Assembly: GCA_031216915.1 (NCBI GenBank)
Contig: CM062296.1
Coordinates: forward strand, 791,322,823-791,386,822
Source of the DNA: Pictodentalium vernedei
Lineage: Eukaryota; Mollusca; Scaphopoda; Dentaliida; Dentaliidae
DNA length: 64,000 nucleotides
Reading direction: 5' to 3'
Both the position numbers and the translations under genes were made by a program. Of this stretch, positions 31,150 to 41,683 are shown in pieces (position 1 is the stretch's first letter; every line of letters starts with the position of its first letter). The notes under the pieces are model-generated. The model worked only from the letters and a program-made list of their open reading frames with translations. It ran no database searches and was not told where the DNA came from.

Positions 31150-31292
31150 AATTCTATTTGTTTTTTTAAATATATTTACTTCAATTGTTTCTTGTTTAAT
31201 AATTATATTAAAATAATTTTGTAAAAAATTAATATTACCGTTTATTTTATTTTTGTTATCTATATATATATAATATTTTTTTTTTTTGCTTT

Positions 31293-32048
31293 TTATATTT
31301 CTCTTATGTGAAATCGTATCATCACTCTCTCTCCGTGAAGATCTAACAGTTCACCATTTTGATCCGTCAACGTGGTTTTGAGACTATACAACGTGTCTAA
31401 AATCACTGGTAGATAAACTAAATTTCGAGGTCGCTCCACGATCTTATAACCCGGCGACACGTTTGGAAAGAAGGAATAGATCGTCGGCTGAGCGCTACCA
31501 TTCACGTAGCTTCCGGCAATCACATCCACGTTCACCAGAATGCTATTGACAGCGAGAATGTCGACCGTATTTTCAGATGCCGCGTGACCTTGATACATCT
31601 TTCGATCGAATCCCAACATCTTGCCTATAGAATCATCCGTGTTGAAATCCACACGAAAATTATCTTCCAAATCCAACATCGTCTGTAAGGTATTAGGATT
31701 GGGAGCGAGTCTGATCTTGTTGCTTCCCTTTCCATCCGTCTTCATTCGCATCTGAATGTAATGGTTCAAATCGTCTATGTCGTAACTCCCTTTGGGAATT
31801 CGAATCTCCAACCAATCCACTCCGTCGGAATACTTGAACGAGTTATTCTTTTCGGTGACGTTGGGAAAGGAATAATAAGTCTCCAGATTCACCAACGCCA
31901 TCTCGTAACTTTTCTCTCTGTTCAATTCGATGGAAGGTTCGAATTTCGTAGCAAATCGAGTGGAATCGCCACTCACCACGATTTGAATGGATTGTTTCGC
32001 AGCCGTATTATCGGCTATCCGTCCTAACAATTCTCCATGTTTGAACAT
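31293..32048 (-). CDS. Probable penton/minor capsid protein (251 aa)
   Basis: The intact gene starts at an ATG (32046-32048) and lies 60 bp downstream of the ATPase gene on the same strand. The sequence is beta-rich with motifs LVNLETYYSFPNVTE (about 52-66), IPKGSYDIDD (about 84-93) and YSFFPNVSPGYKIVE (about 191-205). I associate these with the conserved single jelly-roll penton-like protein next to the ATPase in invertebrate Polintons. A degraded relative is at 59415-60044, again right after an ATPase. The capsid-vertex role is inferred from family and synteny. Confidence 0.62.
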   Translation of the reverse strand: MFKHGELLGRIADNTAAKQSIQIVVSGDSTRFATKFEPSIELNREKSYEMALVNLETYYSFPNVTEKNNSFKYSDGVDWLEIRIPKGSYDIDDLNHYIQMRMKTDGKGSNKIRLAPNPNTLQTMLDLEDNFRVDFNTDDSIGKMLGFDRKMYQGHAASENTVDILAVNSILVNVDVIAGSYVNGSAQPTIYSFFPNVSPGYKIVERPRNLVYLPVILDTLYSLKTTLTDQNGELLDLHGERVMIRFHIREI

Positions 32049-32107
32049 TATATCTTAATTTTATTTTTTTTTATTCAAAACTAATTATTTGAAGATTTAT
32101 TATTTTT

Positions 32108-32935
32108 CTAATTTTTTTTATTTTCACGCTCTATCTTATTATTATTATCACCATCGGGAACAGAAAACTTGTTGAATCCCCACCGATATTTTCCGCGATT
32201 AAATTCGCTCATCAAATCGATCACGAAATTGTAAAGTCCACCATCCCAAACCCTCTTGCAGAATCTCCTGAATTCGACAGTGCTCATGTCGTTTGCGACG
32301 TGATCGCCATAGATGTGATTGAGATTCTTGAGATCTTGGCGAAAGAGACACAGAAAATTAGCGTTCTCCCTTATCGTCTGTCTGGGCAATCGAAAATAAT
32401 TCTGCGACAGGTAGAAACAGTCCATGTTGCTGTGTCGACCCCTAACGTAATACGATTCGCATCGGTTCTGTCTCTCCAAAAGCAGATCGTCGAAAATCAT
32501 GAGATTCTTATCTTCCGATTTCAGTTCCCTAGGATCCGGAACGTCGCTAGCGTTCTCATAAAATCGACACTCGACGTTCGAAGATGCATTTCTCTTCGTC
32601 AGCTCCGTCGCCGCGCCGTCCAAAATGGCCGAGAGCGGAGCTCCGCACTTGTCGAATTCCTCCCTGCTATCAAAGATTCTGGCTATGACGTCCTTGGGCA
32701 ATCTGCGATCCATGCACTCTCGAAGCAATCTGTATTCGGGTTGAAACAAGCTCTTGCCAAACACGAACAATCTGTCGTAATCCAACCAGTCGGGTCGGGA
32801 CAACAGATTCATCAACAGATTGGTCTTTCCACAATTCGATTTTCCCACTATCAAACCTCTTATGCTCTTGGGAAAGTACTCGTTATTCGACCTCTTGGTC
32901 GTGGCGTCGTTCCAAGACATATCTTTAATGTTCAT
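32108..32935 (-). CDS. ATP: FtsK/HerA-type genome packaging ATPase (275 aa)
   Basis: Walker A is GKSNCGKT at residues 31-38 and Walker B is LMIFDD at about 145-150, followed by FYLSQNYF (about 174-181), which resembles the sensor region of viral A32-like packaging ATPases. The protein would pump the genome into capsids using ATP. The ATG at 32933-32935 is intact, and the length is usual for the family. A pseudogene relative lies at 58557-59354. Confidence 0.88.
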   Translation of the reverse strand: MNIKDMSWNDATTKRSNNEYFPKSIRGLIVGKSNCGKTNLLMNLLSRPDWLDYDRLFVFGKSLFQPEYRLLRECMDRRLPKDVIARIFDSREEFDKCGAPLSAILDGAATELTKRNASSNVECRFYENASDVPDPRELKSEDKNLMIFDDLLLERQNRCESYYVRGRHSNMDCFYLSQNYFRLPRQTIRENANFLCLFRQDLKNLNHIYGDHVANDMSTVEFRRFCKRVWDGGLYNFVIDLMSEFNRGKYRWGFNKFSVPDGDNNNKIERENKKN

Positions 32936-33046
32936 CTTTTTGTTTTATTTTTTTTTATTTGTCTGTTATTTTAGATTCTTTTCAAACACAAATTTTTTTT
33001 ATGTTTTTCAAACTCTGTTTTTAATGTTGTTATTATTATTATTTGT

Positions 33047-33427
33047 TTATATCGCACCGCCGTGAGTTTTCTTCAATCCGGATCCACTCGTCATTTTGGC
33101 TAAATCTTGTATGGGCACCACGGCATCTCTAAAATCTTTCCAACTTTTCGATGTTCGCTCTAACGCAGCTCGCTTCGCCGGCGGACTGATCAACTTGTCG
33201 ATCAATGCGTCGGCTGCCCTCTTGCCAGCCACAGAAGCTATCCTACCACTGGCTTCGGAAGCGGCTTTCTTACCAGCATCCAAAGCCGTCTTCTTACCGA
33301 CCTCAAACGCGGTCGATGTGAGTTTTCTACCTGCATTGCTCGTGAACGCTCGCATTATAGAATTGACGATGCCAGAACTGCCTTGAACGTAAGTCCTGAC
33401 GTCTCCCCTGTTCTTTATCACCAACAT
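33047..33427 (-). CDS. Small basic Ala/Lys-rich protein, possibly a minor virion protein (126 aa)
   Basis: The middle is alanine- and lysine-rich and helical (KKTALDAGKKAASEASGRIA), with a basic 'PPAKRAA' and a Gly-rich end (SGSGLKKTHGGAI). The small basic layout recalls core or cement proteins of adenovirus-like particles, but I cannot match a family. Remnants of a homologue lie at about 58103-58480 in the old fragment, between the same neighbours, so it is a conserved part of the cluster. ATG at 33425-33427. Confidence 0.6.
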   Translation of the reverse strand: MLVIKNRGDVRTYVQGSSGIVNSIMRAFTSNAGRKLTSTAFEVGKKTALDAGKKAASEASGRIASVAGKRAADALIDKLISPPAKRAALERTSKSWKDFRDAVVPIQDLAKMTSGSGLKKTHGGAI

Positions 33428-33587
33428 ATTTTATTTTTTATGATATATTTTGTGTTTTTTTTTCACTGGTAAATCGTTTTGTCGTTTTTAAATACTTTTA
33501 TTATTCTAGTGTAAGAATTTACTGTTTTATTTTTTTTGGTTTATTTCTTTGTTTGTTTCTCTCTCTCTACTTATTATTATATTCACA

Positions 33588-34499
33588 TCAATCCTTCAAT
33601 TCGTTCATCAGCCTTTTATACTGGTTTTTATTCAAAACCTTCTGTCTCAACAATTCGTCAGATATGGCAACTATCTGATTATCTAATCCTGTGTTACCCT
33701 GTCTGCTCCCCATCAACAAACTCAATCTCTGAGACAGAGCGTCGGGATCGCTTGGAAGAAAAGTAGTGGTTTTCACCCCTTTGCCGGTCATCGATTCGAC
33801 GAACTTCTTGTTCGCATTCCATATGGGCTTCACTATTTTCGTCCACTTGTAACCTCTGTTGGCTTTGGGTCTCGTCTCTCTGGCATCGTTATTTCTATTC
33901 ATGGCGTGAGTTTGAACTAGAATGTCTCCGTAATTGTCGAAATCCTGATCCGTGTAATCTCCAGGCTTGTCGAAAAGGAGCAATCTCTGCAGACCATCGG
34001 TTACTTTATATTTATTCGAACCCACGATCAATTCATCATCATCCATTTCCACTTCAGTGTCGTCCACGAATTTCCTACTGCTCGAATCCTCGCGAATTCC
34101 ATACAACAGATCTCTCTTACCGCCACCATCATCATCGGACGATGCGATGCTATCAGTGGTGATACTCAAAGCCGTATCATCACTCTCACTCACATCGGTT
34201 TCGATTCTCGTGGGAACGTAATCCGGTGTAGATTGAACGGAATACCGATTTCCAAAACCAGAAGGCAACGAACCCATTCTCAAAGAACTCTCCTTTATGG
34301 GTCTCAATTCTTCGACTATCTCCTTCCTGCTTCGCTCTTGACCCTCCGTCACGGGTTTAAATATTTTTGTGGCTTCGCGTGTGAGTTCCATCTCACCGAG
34401 ACGTCTGCTCCTATCAGCAGCCTGAATCGCCTTCTTAGAACGTAAATACTCGTCTAAAATTCGATCTCGGCGTCTAGGATCCATCCTCCATAACGTCAT
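33588..34499 (-). CDS. Conserved Polinton protein of unknown function (303 aa)
   Basis: The start is taken at ATG 34497-34499; the frame is open a further 11 codons upstream without a better ATG. The N-terminal ~80 residues are a charged coiled-coil-like helix. The middle is acidic and serine-rich. The C-terminal domain runs from YGIREDSSSRKFV, through GSNKYKVTDGLQRLLL, to NTGLDNQIVAISDELL. The C-terminal part looks like a family I recall as DUF8207, common next to Polinton genes; the number is from memory. A relative is at 57500-58003. Its place at the head of the capsid/ATPase cluster suggests a particle or packaging role, which is inference. Confidence 0.6.
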   Translation of the reverse strand: MTLWRMDPRRRDRILDEYLRSKKAIQAADRSRRLGEMELTREATKIFKPVTEGQERSRKEIVEELRPIKESSLRMGSLPSGFGNRYSVQSTPDYVPTRIETDVSESDDTALSITTDSIASSDDDGGGKRDLLYGIREDSSSRKFVDDTEVEMDDDELIVGSNKYKVTDGLQRLLLFDKPGDYTDQDFDNYGDILVQTHAMNRNNDARETRPKANRGYKWTKIVKPIWNANKKFVESMTGKGVKTTTFLPSDPDALSQRLSLLMGSRQGNTGLDNQIVAISDELLRQKVLNKNQYKRLMNELKD

Positions 34500-34982
34500 C
34501 TTTCGTTTTAATTGTTTTTGTTTATTTTTCAAAATTAAATGTTTAATTATATTTTTTATATTTTATGTTTTAAGTATTAAAATCTCTTTCCGTCTTAATA
34601 TAATATCTGAAAAAATATTCACATCTCAAACTCGCTGTGTTAATTGAAGTTAAAAAAAAAAATGTTTTAAACAGTACATGACAAACCGGTTTCTGATGTA
34701 ACGCATTTTGACAGCGGTGTTTACATTTTGTCAAAAGATTTCATTCATTCACACATCAATTCATCGAGTGTCGAATTAAGAGAAAATCCTTTTTTGATGA
34801 CTGTTAGACAGTTTTAACACACAATGGAAAACTGATTTTAACAAATCTCTCTCTCCGATTGCTATCGTGAATATATTAAAAATTTTACCACTCGAAACCT
34901 GACTGAGCGGAAAATGCGTTTTAAACATTCCGATAAGTGTTTCTTGACTTTATTCAAGGAACGCTTAACAGTCAACCTCATT
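34500..34982. other. Non-coding subterminal region of the Polinton
   Basis: AT-rich, with no open frame of note. It should hold the promoter of the leftward gene ending at 33588. No repeat unit is recognised until 34983. Confidence 0.5.
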
Positions 34983-36205
34983 TCTCATAGTGGAGGAAAT
35001 TCTCCAAAAAAGCCCAAAACTCAATTTTTATCCATCCCATCAGCAGAAAACATCAACGTCTATAATACAGGCTATATATTCACAATCGACTCTGTTTGAA
35101 CAAAACACATCAATTACGATAACGTGTGTTAGTTGCTTACTTCAGGAAGACGTGACTGGGTTTGCAAATTTCCAAACACACAGACACTCTTCGTTCAGAT
35201 CGAGTTTTTATTACGAGATTCGATCGCTCGATCAGCTGAGTGGTTTTTTTTTGAGAATTTTCTCATAGTGGAGGAATTCTAAAAAAAACCCCCAAAACTC
35301 AATTTTTATCCATCCCATCAACAGAAAACATCAATGTCTATAATACAGGCTATATATTCACAATCGACTCTGTTTGAACAAAACACCTCAATTACGATAA
35401 CGTGTGTTAGTTGCTTACTTCAGGAAGACGTGACTGGGTTTGCAAATTTCCAAACACACACAGACACTCTTCGTTCAGATCGAGTTTTTATTACGAGATT
35501 CGATCACTCGATCAGCTGAGTGGTTTTTTTTTGAGAATTTTCTCATAGTGGAGGAATTCTCAAAAAAACCCAAAACTCAATTTTTATCCATCCCATCAAC
35601 AGAAAACATCAATGTCTATAATACAGGCTATATATTCACAATCGACTCTGTTTGAACAAAACACCTCAATTACGAGAACGTGTGTTAGTTGCTTACTTCA
35701 GGAAGACGTGACTGGGTTTGCAAATTTCCAAACACACACAGACACTCTTTGTTCAGATCGAGTTTTTATTACGAGATTCGATCGCTCGATCAGCTGAGTG
35801 GTTTTTTTGAGAATTTTCTCATAGTGGAGGAATTCTAAAAAAAACTCCAAAACTCAATTTTTATCCATCCCATCAGCAGAAAACATCAATGTCTATAATA
35901 CAGGCTATATATTCACAATCGACTCTGTTTGAACAAAACACCTCAATTACGATAACGTGTGTTAGTTGCTTACTTCAGGAAGACGTGACTGGGTTTGCAA
36001 ATTTCCAAACACACAGACACTCTTCGTTCAGATCGAGTTTTTTATTACGAGATTCGATCGCTCGATCAGCTGAGTGGTTTTTTTGAGAATTTTCTCATAG
36101 TGGAGGAATTCTAAAAAAAACCCCAAAACTCAACTTTTATCCACCCCATCAACAGAAAACATCAATATCTATAATACAGGCTATATTCACAATCGACACT
36201 TTTTG
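34983..36205. repeat. Five subterminal direct repeats of about 277 bp
   Basis: Units begin 'tctcatagtggagga' at 34983, 35261, 35541, 35817 and 36093 (spacing 278, 280, 276, 276); the last is cut after about 113 bp. Units are very similar and share 'cagcagaaaacatcaa', 'acgataacgtgtgttag', 'aggaagacgtgactgg' and 'gatcgctcgatcagctg'. Each holds a short open frame that is repeated only because the DNA is. The array lies just inside the right TIR and has no counterpart at the left end. Confidence 0.93.
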
Positions 36206-36221
36206 AACAAAAAAACCCCCC

Positions 36222-36646
36222 ACCGCCTCAAAACAATTGCGGATTCTAAATCATCTGTACCAAAGCAATTGCCGATTCAGAATCACTGATTTAGAATTGC
36301 AAAAACTGTTTTTTGATGATCACCCAGAATCTTTTGCTTTCGATCGCGTTCGCCGACGATGGATCGATGGGTCTGATCTGCGATGCGAACGTAGACCAAA
36401 AATCACGTACACGATACAATTGAAAGATGTTCAACACACGCACACGATGCGTTCACCACGAGTATTTGAACGCTAAAAGCGCGATCTAGGAGTCACTGAC
36501 TGTACATGAGGGATTCAAGATCAGTGTAGAGTTTTTGTGAACAAGCGTGTGATTTAACACCGAATTCCACGTTGGTGAACGCATCGTGTGCGTGTTTTGT
36601 ACACGTACATGTACAAGTGATTCTGAATCCGCCTTTACCACCTACT
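36222..36646 (-). repeat. Right terminal inverted repeat (425 bp)
   Basis: Reverse complement of 15138-15562 with about 4 substitutions (for example near 36611, 36532, 36429 and 36347). Ends CCTACT at 36646. The 79-codon frame at 36237-36476 mirrors the one in the left TIR. Confidence 0.95.
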
Positions 36647-36652
36647 GGTGTA
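36647..36652. other. Target site duplication GGTGTA (right)
   Basis: Identical to 15132-15137; together they mark the integration site of the Polinton. Confidence 0.92.
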
Positions 36653-36943
36653 GGTTGGAAAGATAAAAGAAAATGCTGAACGGTTTTTGAAAATATGCAT
36701 GCATGCAAATGATAATTCTTTTAGGTGTTTTTGCTTTTGCCTTTCCCAAGATGTCCTGAGAAGTTTTACAATGATTTTAGTACTAGGACACAAATGTCTC
36801 ACTAGGCTCCATGACGGAGAACTGGGCGATATTTCATATTATTTAGTGCAACAGAAAAAGATAGGAATAAACAGGAATAAAAACTATTTTTGGGATGTCA
36901 ATGCACCGTAACATAAATAAATGATGTGCTCAACCTGAGACCC

Positions 36944-38570
36944 TCACCCCCAGTAGTGTAGCAGGAGGTTTTCGGTCCTGATGACCAGGAGCATCGCCGA
37001 GGCAGTTAGTATTAAATTCCCATAGAACTAAAAGCTTTTTCCGGAGCAACTTTTTCGGATTTACGCTTCATCCAGGTAGATGCGGGAAGTGGTATATCTT
37101 GTACCTACTGGATATATGGCATGCTATGGTACGTATAGTAATACATGTACACACCTGGTTCTGGGTATATAATATGGGTATGTGATATGTGATAGAAAAT
37201 TGATGGGGAAGGAGGGTTTCTTGAAAGTTTTCCCGGCGAAAACTTTGACGACCTCTATGATCGGCCAAGTCTTAGAATGTCCATAAGCCCACCCATATTC
37301 TTCTGCTATGATACTAAGCATACCCTTTCAATACCACATGACCTGTTATTACGTACTACCCATAGGATAGTACAAGCCATTAAATGAATAGTATTACCAG
37401 GACTAACAGTCGACCACCGGGGGTACATACCGGCTATCATATACTACCCCACTAAACTACCAAAGACTACCTTGCAGTACCACAGGGCCTGGAATTACCT
37501 ATACGTAAAATACATTAAATGGGTTAGTTGTTCCAAAGACAAACAGTAGACCAACGGGCGTACAGACCGTACATCCTATTCTTCTACCGCCCAAGACAAA
37601 CATGCATAACTCCACCCACCCAACAATGCCGTTTGACCTAATATTACGCACTACCCACACAATTGTGGGTCAGCACAATGCCTTGGATGGATAGTGGCAC
37701 TAAGGGCTAATAATAGACATATGGGGTACTGGCAGCTGTTCATTCTATACTACCACACTAGACAGACATGCTTTACCCCACCCCACAAACCACTTGGTCT
37801 AACATTACCTTCAACCTATTCCAACCCCCGGTGGTAAAATGCACTCGGTTGGTCACTAGTACCAAATACAAATAGCAGACCAACATGGGCCACAGGTCGT
37901 GCATTACCCCCACCATGCATTACCCAAACCTCACCCTACAATGCTGTTTGACCTAGCTTTACGAAGTTTACGTACTAACATTACCAGTCATAGAATAATT
38001 TAAAACATTAGGTAGATTAGCAGAACCAACGTATAACAGGGGCCCTACAGGGATATATACCGCACATACTAAGGTAGATTAGTAGAACCAGCGAAATATA
38101 GGGACCCTACATGGGAATATACCGCACATGCTGTACTACCATATCAGGTCAGCACGAAGAGCCCGACACACCCTGACACATACAACGTAATGTCGAATTA
38201 TACAGTGTGAGACAACAGTGGTCACTTTCACTATGACGTCGCGTTCGCATCATTACGCAACGACTTCAAAGGCAACGTCGAAAGTTTCGCGGGAAAAACA
38301 TTCAGAAACCCACCTCCCCTATCAAATTTCCGTCTTTTAGCCATATTATATACCCAGATAAATGTGTGTACATAGATCGCTATACACAACATAGCATGCT
38401 ATATGTCCAGTAGGGCCTACGAAAACCACTTGCCGCACCTAGCTGGATGGAGGCTAAACGAAAAGTTGCTCCGCGAAAAAGCTGCTGCTTCTATGAAAAT
38501 TTAACACTAGCGCTCTGGCAACGCCCCTGGTAAATCAGACCCAAAGATCTCCTGCTATACTACTCCCCCA
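36944..38570. mobile_element. TIR element with internal ~170-bp tandem repeats
   Basis: The left end (36944 to about 37195) and right end (about 38340-38570) are diverged inverted repeats. They share 'tatagcaggag'-like ends, 'gctttttc.g.agcaactttt', 'gcatgctat' and 'tgggtatataatat'. Between them, about 37325-38160 is a degenerate array of roughly 170-bp units carrying 'tgacctaatattacg.actaccca', 'cagaccaacggg.gtaca' and 'cattacccaaacc'. No transposase is seen, so it is non-autonomous. Confidence 0.6.
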
Positions 38571-39085
38571 CCGCCCCCTCCCCGTCGAAAATCCATTTTC
38601 TAATCTCAAGGATGATACAGAGCAACAAACCATAGGTACAAGCAAGAACGTGTATATGGCCACACATTCCAACGCGTCCAAGAATGTGTGTTCATGTCTG
38701 GTACATATCACTTCAAAACGGAAAAAAGTGACAATGAAGATGGTCTTATCTTGTGGCTACTGCTGTAGCGCCGTAGCTTACAATATCACAAACGCCTCTA
38801 CAAAAGTGTCAGTAAATGCGATAATCAAAATTAAAAGAGAAAATGACTGGGGCGATTTTTTTTTGTTCTCAAAGTGTCTTAAGTTTTGAAATCTAAGTTC
38901 CAAATCCGAGAGGTCTGAGTCCCAGGGGCGGCGGAAGCTCGATAAAGTGGAGGGGCACAAATTCACAATGCTACCATAGTTCGACCCAGTGTGAAAAAGG
39001 TTGCAGTCGATTGTATATCGGTAAATGTACCATGACACGCTATAGTCTCTCGTTTCGATGAATATGCCGCTTTGTGGTCACTGCC
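38571..39085. other. Host DNA, nothing recognised
   Basis: No gene or clear repeat beyond short open frames. Confidence 0.35.
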
Positions 39086-39179
39086 CTGTCCGTTTCTTCT
39101 ACTTCAACCATCTTCCAGCCCGAAGGCCCGAAGGCCAGCCTTCGGGTTGGAAGATACTTGAAGTAGAAGAAACGGACCG
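39086..39179. repeat. Palindrome, arms about 45 bp
   Basis: 'ccgtttcttctacttcaa' is mirrored by 'ttgaagtagaagaaacgg' around a 'gcccgaaggcccgaaggcc' centre. Confidence 0.85.
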
Positions 39180-39649
39180 GAGCGACCAAAAGTGGGATTC
39201 TTTGTGTAAATATTGTTTGGATTTGCAAATAATGTTACAGGAATGCCTGTATATTCACACGTTTGCATGCGCCCATTTTAACTCGTCGTGTAAATGAGAA
39301 ACATATCTTTGGAAAAAAGTGGAGGGGCAGGTGCCCCCTGTGCCCCTTGGCTCCGCCGCCCCTGGGCCGGACTAATATGAGCTTTTTCCATCATCATATA
39401 ATAAATAGATTTAAGCAGATGATTTTACAGTGACAGATCAACCAAATGAACACATTCACGTACAAGCTTTGTAGATTGTTGCTCACGCTTTATATTAGCC
39501 CCTAGAACCACATACAGCCATAAACGGACTATTTTATATTGCTCTGAAATTTTTTTTTTGTTTAATATATTGCTCTGAAAAGGTTATCCCAAGTGTATTC
39601 TTCCTTGAGAACTCAACTTGTGGGATTCATTTATCTTGACAATGTAAGT

Positions 39650-39777
39650 TATCTCCGTCAACATGCATGGTGTGTGGAGATTTAATACCTGGATGTCGGT
39701 TTTTCGCCGCAGGCGAGGTGTTTAAATGAGACATCCAGGTATTGAATCTTCATTTTCCATTCATGTTGACGGAGAAA
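39650..39777. repeat. Imperfect palindrome, arms about 50 bp
   Basis: 'tatctccgtcaacatg...atacctggatgtc' is mirrored by 'gacatccaggtat...catgttgacggaga', with a GC-rich loop near 39710. Confidence 0.8.
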
Positions 39778-39941
39778 ACGTTTTTGTCCCGTTTGAAACA
39801 CAACAAAAACATAGCGGAAATAAATTTTCGGACGCCTTTCTCACGCCCCGCAATTGTTTTGTTTTTACAAACACAGAAGACAACAGATAGAGTTACATCC
39901 CCTGGATCGTTAAGGAAACGAGTAAACTGTAGTTTGTTGAC

Positions 39942-40016
39942 ATATCGTCGTGTGAGAACCATAAGGTTCTATCTTCCAGTGGAAGATAGAACCTTATGGT
40001 TCTCACACGACGATAT
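39942..40016. repeat. Perfect palindrome, 75 bp
   Basis: 'atatcgtcgtgtgagaacc' runs to a centre at about 39979 (ttccagtggaa) and returns as 'ggttctcacacgacgatat' with no mismatch seen. Confidence 0.88.
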
Positions 40017-40466
40017 CGTCTCCTGAGTTCCAACACATTGGTACTCAGGGGACGAATTATTTGATCTTATTTTATTTTTCTCAAGTTCTTTCATTTTAAT
40101 TATTCGACTATTTAATTTATAACGACAAAATATGATCGAATTGTCGGAAATCTGGTGATATTTGTGACTATTTTCAGGTTTGCTGGTTCGATTTTTATAC
40201 TGAAGCGAGTGAATGCGATAAGCTTTCATTTAAACCATATACCCCCGATGTTTCGCGAGCCCATATACCCTGGATGTTGCATGCTGTCATATACCTTGGA
40301 TGCTGGGTGCACCCTTTGCCATGGCTATTTGTCCAAGGCATTCTGACCAATCAAAAGACAGAATTTATCGGGATACAGGGACAAGTATTTTTACACATTG
40401 TATACGCAGCCAACAATAATGTAGAAACACTATAAAGTCATCCGCAGCTGAGTACACATATTATTA
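40017..40466. other. Host DNA, nothing recognised
   Basis: Contains a loose triplicate of 'catatacc..ggatg' near 40240-40305; otherwise nothing. Confidence 0.35.
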
Positions 40467-40580
40467 GTTACACAGTTTGTTGGTGGCCTAATATGGTATA
40501 TATGGTGCCGAAGCTCGATTCCAATATGGAATTAACTGACACTATATATACCATATTAGGTCACCAACAAACTGTGTAAC
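40467..40580. repeat. Palindrome with 40-bp loop
   Basis: 'gttacacagtttgttggtg' and 'cctaatatggtatatat' are mirrored at 40540-40580. Confidence 0.85.
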
Positions 40581-41683
40581 GAATATATCTTATCGACTGC
40601 TGCATCGACGCACAGAACTAATAACAACAGCGATCAAAATTAAATGAGAGAATTCTCTCAACGTGTTCACGTGTCTTTGCCTTGTTACAATTTATAGGAG
40701 AGTGCAGCACAATTGTTACAAGGCAAATTCATACATACCAAACAGTTTCATTTCGAAGGTAACATGACACACATCCACAGAATATGAAGCTTTTTAAGTT
40801 GCCTAACCTGCACTTCAGACCAAATATGGGCTTCCAACACTCAATCTTTCAACTTGAGGCGTTTATCGGCTGCCGCTATTTTGAATAATCAATGAACAAA
40901 AGGGGAGATTACCCATAGCTGTCAGCGTATATTAATGTTGACAGGCAGTATATGGTTTAATATGCCGTCTGCATGTGACGTCTTTGAACCAATGAAATTC
41001 CCAGATACTTGCAGGAGGTAAGATATATATATATTCGGTAGTTATTAACGTAAAATTAATCGGGGGACTTGAGGGTTTATGTGGGTCATGGAAAACAAGA
41101 ACCGAGCAAACGTCCGGGATATACAACCAGCACCTCCGCCTCCATGTGGCTTTATCCAATCGGGATAGGACAGACAGAAAATCTAAAAATTAATGAAAAA
41201 GACCATAACTCATTAGCAGAATGTGTGGGCGCGTCTCTTGTTATGTGCCTGAAAGAACAGGCCACACCGAACATGCATATATAAGATATAATGACGATCC
41301 ATACATCAATTGGTATATTGTAGAATGGTATATTCCAGAATGAACTCTCAAAGAGATTGGGGATATACTGGATTACATGCAGCCATCAGTCCGTTCTTCC
41401 GTCCGCTACTCCAACTTCCAAGACCCACAAATAAAGTTGGATCATGCAGGATTTTTGCAATTATTCTTTGTGCACGGAGCTCGCAATCCGGATCATTAAC
41501 GTCAAAGCCTTACATATTTTCAGACAGTCTAAATGAATATGCGACGTTGCGTCGATTCAACTATTCATTTTGCAGGGCGTGAAAGTTTATAGTATAATTA
41601 GTGGAAAATTCTGCATTTTGTTCTGCGGTATGATGACAAAATGGGAGGTGGTGTCCTCGACGGTATTCACGGCATATTTCCAG
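40581..41683. other. Host DNA, nothing recognised
   Basis: No gene, RNA or repeat I can support. Confidence 0.35.

Larger units (their letters stand above)
28709..31280. repeat. Tandem duplication, unit 2 (about 2.58 kb)
   Basis: Direct copy of 26121-28708. Compared with unit 1 it has a nonsense change in the A gene and loss of the ATG in the charged-protein gene, while the B gene and the membrane-active gene remain open. Many differences are C/T or G/A changes at CpG sites. Confidence 0.93.
15138..36646. mobile_element. Polinton/Maverick (adintovirus-like) element, 21.5 kb
   Basis: The element is bounded by 425-bp TIRs and 6-bp target duplications and carries the Polinton core set: protein-primed DNA polymerase B, retroviral-type integrase, adenain-like protease, FtsK/HerA-type packaging ATPase, a probable major capsid protein and a probable penton protein. 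Accessory genes include a zinc-ribbon/PLA2 protein, a fibre-like protein and membrane-active minor proteins. Genes at 15.7-19.7 kb read rightward and most others read leftward, except the small paralogous genes at 26.3-30.0 kb. The TIRs are about 99% identical, so insertion is fairly recent. This copy is defective: integrase and polymerase carry stops and shifts, and the duplicated block holds two damaged genes. Confidence 0.95.

Noticed and set aside
32300-32974. 224-codon rightward frame opposite the ATPase gene
   Set aside because: Shadow frame. The opposite strand carries clear Walker A and B motifs.
34983-36205. CRISPR array or repeated small genes
   Set aside because: Units are 277 bp without unique spacers, in an animal genome. 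The repeated ~61-codon frames exist only because the DNA is repeated, and they shift start and end between units.
15138-36646. Free virus, or bacterial or phage contamination
   Set aside because: The element is bounded by a perfect target duplication within continuous animal-type repeat DNA, and its gene set is the Polinton set. The phage-like fibre repeats alone do not indicate a phage.
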